Below, piece by piece: positions 42,101 to 43,262 of a stretch of 43,262 bases of DNA. Origin of the DNA: Nocardia lijiangensis NBRC 108240 (GTDB taxonomy: Bacteria > Actinomycetota > Actinomycetes > Mycobacteriales > Mycobacteriaceae); the NCBI RefSeq assembly GCF_001613045.1, contig NZ_BDBP01000090.1, forward strand, positions 1-43,262, read 5' to 3'. The notes beneath the pieces are model-generated. The model saw only the letters and a program-made list of their open reading frames with translations, had not been told where the DNA came from and made no database searches. Position 1 is the stretch's first letter, and each line of letters begins with the position of its first letter. A program made the position numbers and the translations under genes.

Positions 42101-43262
42101 CCAGGCCCGCACCGACACCCGTGGCGAGGTCACCGCTCGCACCGATAGCGGAATCGATTCCGGCGGACAGGTCACCACCCAGCCCGGCACCGGCACCGGC
42201 ACCGGCACCGATCCCACCTTCCAACCCGGTACCCAGACCGGCGCCCGCGCCGAGGCCCGCATCCAACGCACCTTCCAGACCACCGGCCACACTGCCGCCC
42301 AACTCGGCACCCGCACCCAGCGCACCGTCCAGCCCCGCACCCAGACCGGCGCCCGCCTCAGCGCCCGCACCCAACGCGCCCTCCAAGCCAGCGCCCAACG
42401 CACCTTCTAGCCCGGCACCAAGACCCGCGCCCGCACCGAGGCCCGCTTCCAGCGCACCCTCCAGACCACCGGCCACATCGCCGCCCAACTCGGCACCCGC
42501 ACCCAGCGCACCGTCCAGGCCTGCGCCCACACCGGCGCCCAACTCGGCACCCGCGTCGATCGCGCCACCGAGACCGGCGGACAGGTCAGCGCCCAACTCG
42601 GTGCCCGCGCCGATCGCACCTTCCAACCCGGCGCCCACTTCGGCACCAGCACCCAAGGCGCCCTCCAAACCAGCACCGAGTCCAGCGCCGGCACCCAGCG
42701 TGCCGTCTACTGCGCCGCCGAGACCGGCGGTCAACCCACTGGTGAGGTCAGCGACGCCGTCCAATGCGCCACCGACGGCACCCGTCAGGCCCGCGCCCGC
42801 CCCGAGCGCACCTTCCAGCCCCGCGCCGACCGACGCATCCAGACCTCCACCGAGACCCGCGGCGACATCCGCGACACCATCCACCGCCCCGCCGACGGCA
42901 CCCGTCAAACCCGCGCCCGCACCCAGCGCACCTTCCAGCCCCGCGCCGAGCGCACCGCCGACACCCGCGCCCGCACCGAGGACGCCGCCGACGCCCGCAG
43001 CAAGGCTGCCGCCGAGATCGGTGACAACCTGTGCGCCCGCGCCGAGGGTCGTGCCCAACGCGCCGCCCAGGTCGGCGGAGAGATCGGTGCCCGCGTTCAC
43101 AGCGCCCTCCAGGCCCGCGCCGAGCGCGCCGCCCAGGTCGAGGCCAGCGCCGATGTCGCCTTTCAACCCGGTGTTCAGGCCGAGGCCGAGATCGATGTCG
43201 GTGTTCACGCCGGTGTTCACGCCGACGCCCAGGTCGACGCCCGCGTTCGCCGCCGCGTCGAC
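39174..43262 (-). CDS. iniB: Giant Gly/Ala/Leu-rich repeat protein, IniB-type, N terminus outside window
   Basis: At least 1,362 codons are open to the window edge; the Met at 43220 is internal, because reading continues upstream in the same repeat pattern. Nearly the whole sequence is Gly, Ala, Leu, Val, Asp, Glu and Asn in an 18-residue period such as GLGGAVDAGANLAAGLET. The last 80 residues lose the repeat and become Ser/Thr/Asp-rich. There is no Cys, Pro, Trp, His or Tyr in the repeats. In mycobacteria the first gene of iniBAC encodes a Gly/Ala-rich protein of about 480 residues, so this is close to three times longer. Location and role are unknown; a scaffold for the dynamins is conceivable. 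Confidence 0.85.
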   Translation of the reverse strand, partial: VDAAANAGVDLGVGVNTGVNTDIDLGLGLNTGLKGDIGAGLDLGGALGAGLEGAVNAGTDLSADLGGALGTTLGAGAQVVTDLGGSLAAGVGGVLGAGAGVGGALGAGLEGALGAGAGLTGAVGGAVDGVADVAAGLGGGLDASVGAGLEGALGAGAGLTGAVGGALDGVADLTSGLTAGLGGAVDGTLGAGAGLGAGLEGALGAGAEVGAGLEGAIGAGTELGADLSAGLGGAIDAGAELGAGVGAGLDGALGAGAELGGDVAGGLEGALEAGLGAGAGLGAGLEGALGAGLEGALGAGAEAGAGLGAGLDGALGAGAELGGSVAGGLEGALDAGLGAGAGLGTGLEGGIGAGAGAGAGLGGDLSAGIDSAIGASGDLATGVGAGLDGAIGAGAELGGDLSAGIGGAVDTGAEVGAGLGAGLDGALDAGLGAGAGLGAGLEGAVEAGAELGGDLSAGVGGALGVGGDFATDVSAGLGGALDAGFDAGAGLGAGLEGAVDAGAGLGGDLSAGLGGAVGAGVEAGAGLGGSLETGLGGAVDVGAGLGGDLAAGLDGAFGAGAELGGDLAAGVGGALDGGAEAGANLAAGVEGALGAGGAVAGGLEGAFGAGTEAGAELAGGLETGLGGALDAGVNLGGDLAAGVGGALDAGADLAGGVESGVGGALDAGANLGGDLAAGFGAAVDAGANLAGGFETGLDGAVDAGANLAGGLESGVGGAVDTGVNLGGDLAAGVGGALDAGAGLGAGLGAGLEGAVGAGVEAGAGLAGGFETGFDGALDAGASLAGGLESGVGGAVDTGVNLGGDLAAGVGGALGVGAEAGGGLAGGLETGLGGAVDAGANLAAGLETGLGGAVDAGAGFGGGLAGGLEGAVDGALEAGAGLEGALGAGGELAGGVDGALGAGAEAGAGLAAGLGTAAEFGGEFAGGIDGAVEAGAGLGAGLESGLQGAAEAAAGVGSGVSGGANVGGQAVTGLESSMSAGLGTVLGAEQEIGAGLNSELGGVLASGAQGGAELGGGLQGLVGGVTGFGGDLSGGAEAVVEAGGEFGTGLETGLSGGIESGAAAGGDLTGGLGGALDAGGHAVSGLEAGLSAGIGAATQAGAGLTAGLEGAIGAAGQAGAGLESGLSAGLGAAGNAGAGLSGGLETGLGGAAGAGFGGGLGTGLGGAANAGAGLSSGLEAGVGGAANAGAGLSSGLETGLGGAANAGAGLSSGLEAGVGGAANAGAGLSSGLETGVGGAANAGAGLSSGLETGVGGAANAGGGLETGLSTGASGAFAGGADTTGSLGAGAQGAVGGGADLGGSIGSTAETTANTWSSLDVSSAFGSGFDGGLGATGESSLFAEGESSIDVGGSTDLSGDAFLH
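39487..39810. repeat. 54-bp tandem repeat, six units
   Basis: Units start at 39487, 39541, 39595, 39649, 39703 and 39757. The first two are identical except for the last base. They encode the 18-residue unit GLSSGLETGVGGAANAGA with V/L and T/A changes; the sixth unit diverges. Confidence 0.92.
40852..41198. repeat. Two copies of a 119-bp segment inside the IniB-like gene
   Basis: 40852-40970 and 41080-41198 align without gaps and differ at about 11 positions by eye. A partial third copy lies near 41250-41310. Confidence 0.8.

Noticed and set aside
39147..42410. A plus-strand open frame of more than 1,000 codons, and other long frames, antisense to the IniB-like gene
   Set aside because: GC-rich periodic DNA leaves several frames open. 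The translated products are Arg/Thr- or His/Pro/Arg-rich with no ribosome site or family resemblance, and the minus-strand frame shows the consistent protein repeat in operon context.

Overview
The window is GC-rich chromosome of a mycolic-acid-containing actinobacterium, most likely Nocardia or a close relative. The evidence is a very high GC third-position bias, frequent GTG starts and three blocks that I recall as also lying close together in Mycobacterium tuberculosis: pyrE-ttfA-clpB-flavohemoglobin, dnaK-grpE-dnaJ-hspR, and iniB-iniA-iniC. Family and synteny statements come from memory of these families; no search was run.

Layout. 1-4.9 kb (minus strand): end of a YhhN-type membrane protein, a FabH-like ketoacyl-ACP synthase III, pyrE, a short-chain dehydrogenase (SDR), a TtfA-like mycolate-transport accessory factor and a proline-rich single-pass membrane protein. 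5.0-7.7 kb: clpB, with a SigH-like promoter whose -35 element sits in the spacer of an HspR operator (HAIR). 7.9-9.7 kb: a quinone-oxidoreductase-like MDR and a luciferase-like flavin monooxygenase, plus strand. 10.1-13.4 kb: two paralogous flavohemoglobins facing each other, with a stand-alone reductase and a 25-bp inverted repeat between them. 13.8-18.2 kb: the dnaK-grpE-dnaJ-hspR operon (minus) with two HAIR-like operators around its promoter.

18.3-35.5 kb is an accessory stretch of small transcription units: two TetR-SDR pairs, a CGNR-regulator/SDR divergon, alpha/beta hydrolases, a type II toxin-antitoxin pair fused into an operon with an esterase, a secreted lipase, small secreted and membrane proteins, DoxX, a PHP-phosphoesterase gene truncated by an IS30 remnant, other gene debris, a zinc alcohol dehydrogenase and a HhH-GPD protein. 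Several of these genes have a -10 hexamer 6-7 nt before the start codon, the signature of leaderless mRNAs.

35.6-43.3 kb (minus): an iniBAC-type operon. Two dynamin-like GTPases follow an enormous Gly/Ala/Leu-rich IniB-like protein (more than 1,360 codons, N terminus outside the window) built from an 18-residue/54-bp period. The stress chaperones, the TMM-transport factor and the envelope-stress iniBAC genes make this a cell-envelope and proteostasis neighbourhood interrupted by horizontally assembled cargo.
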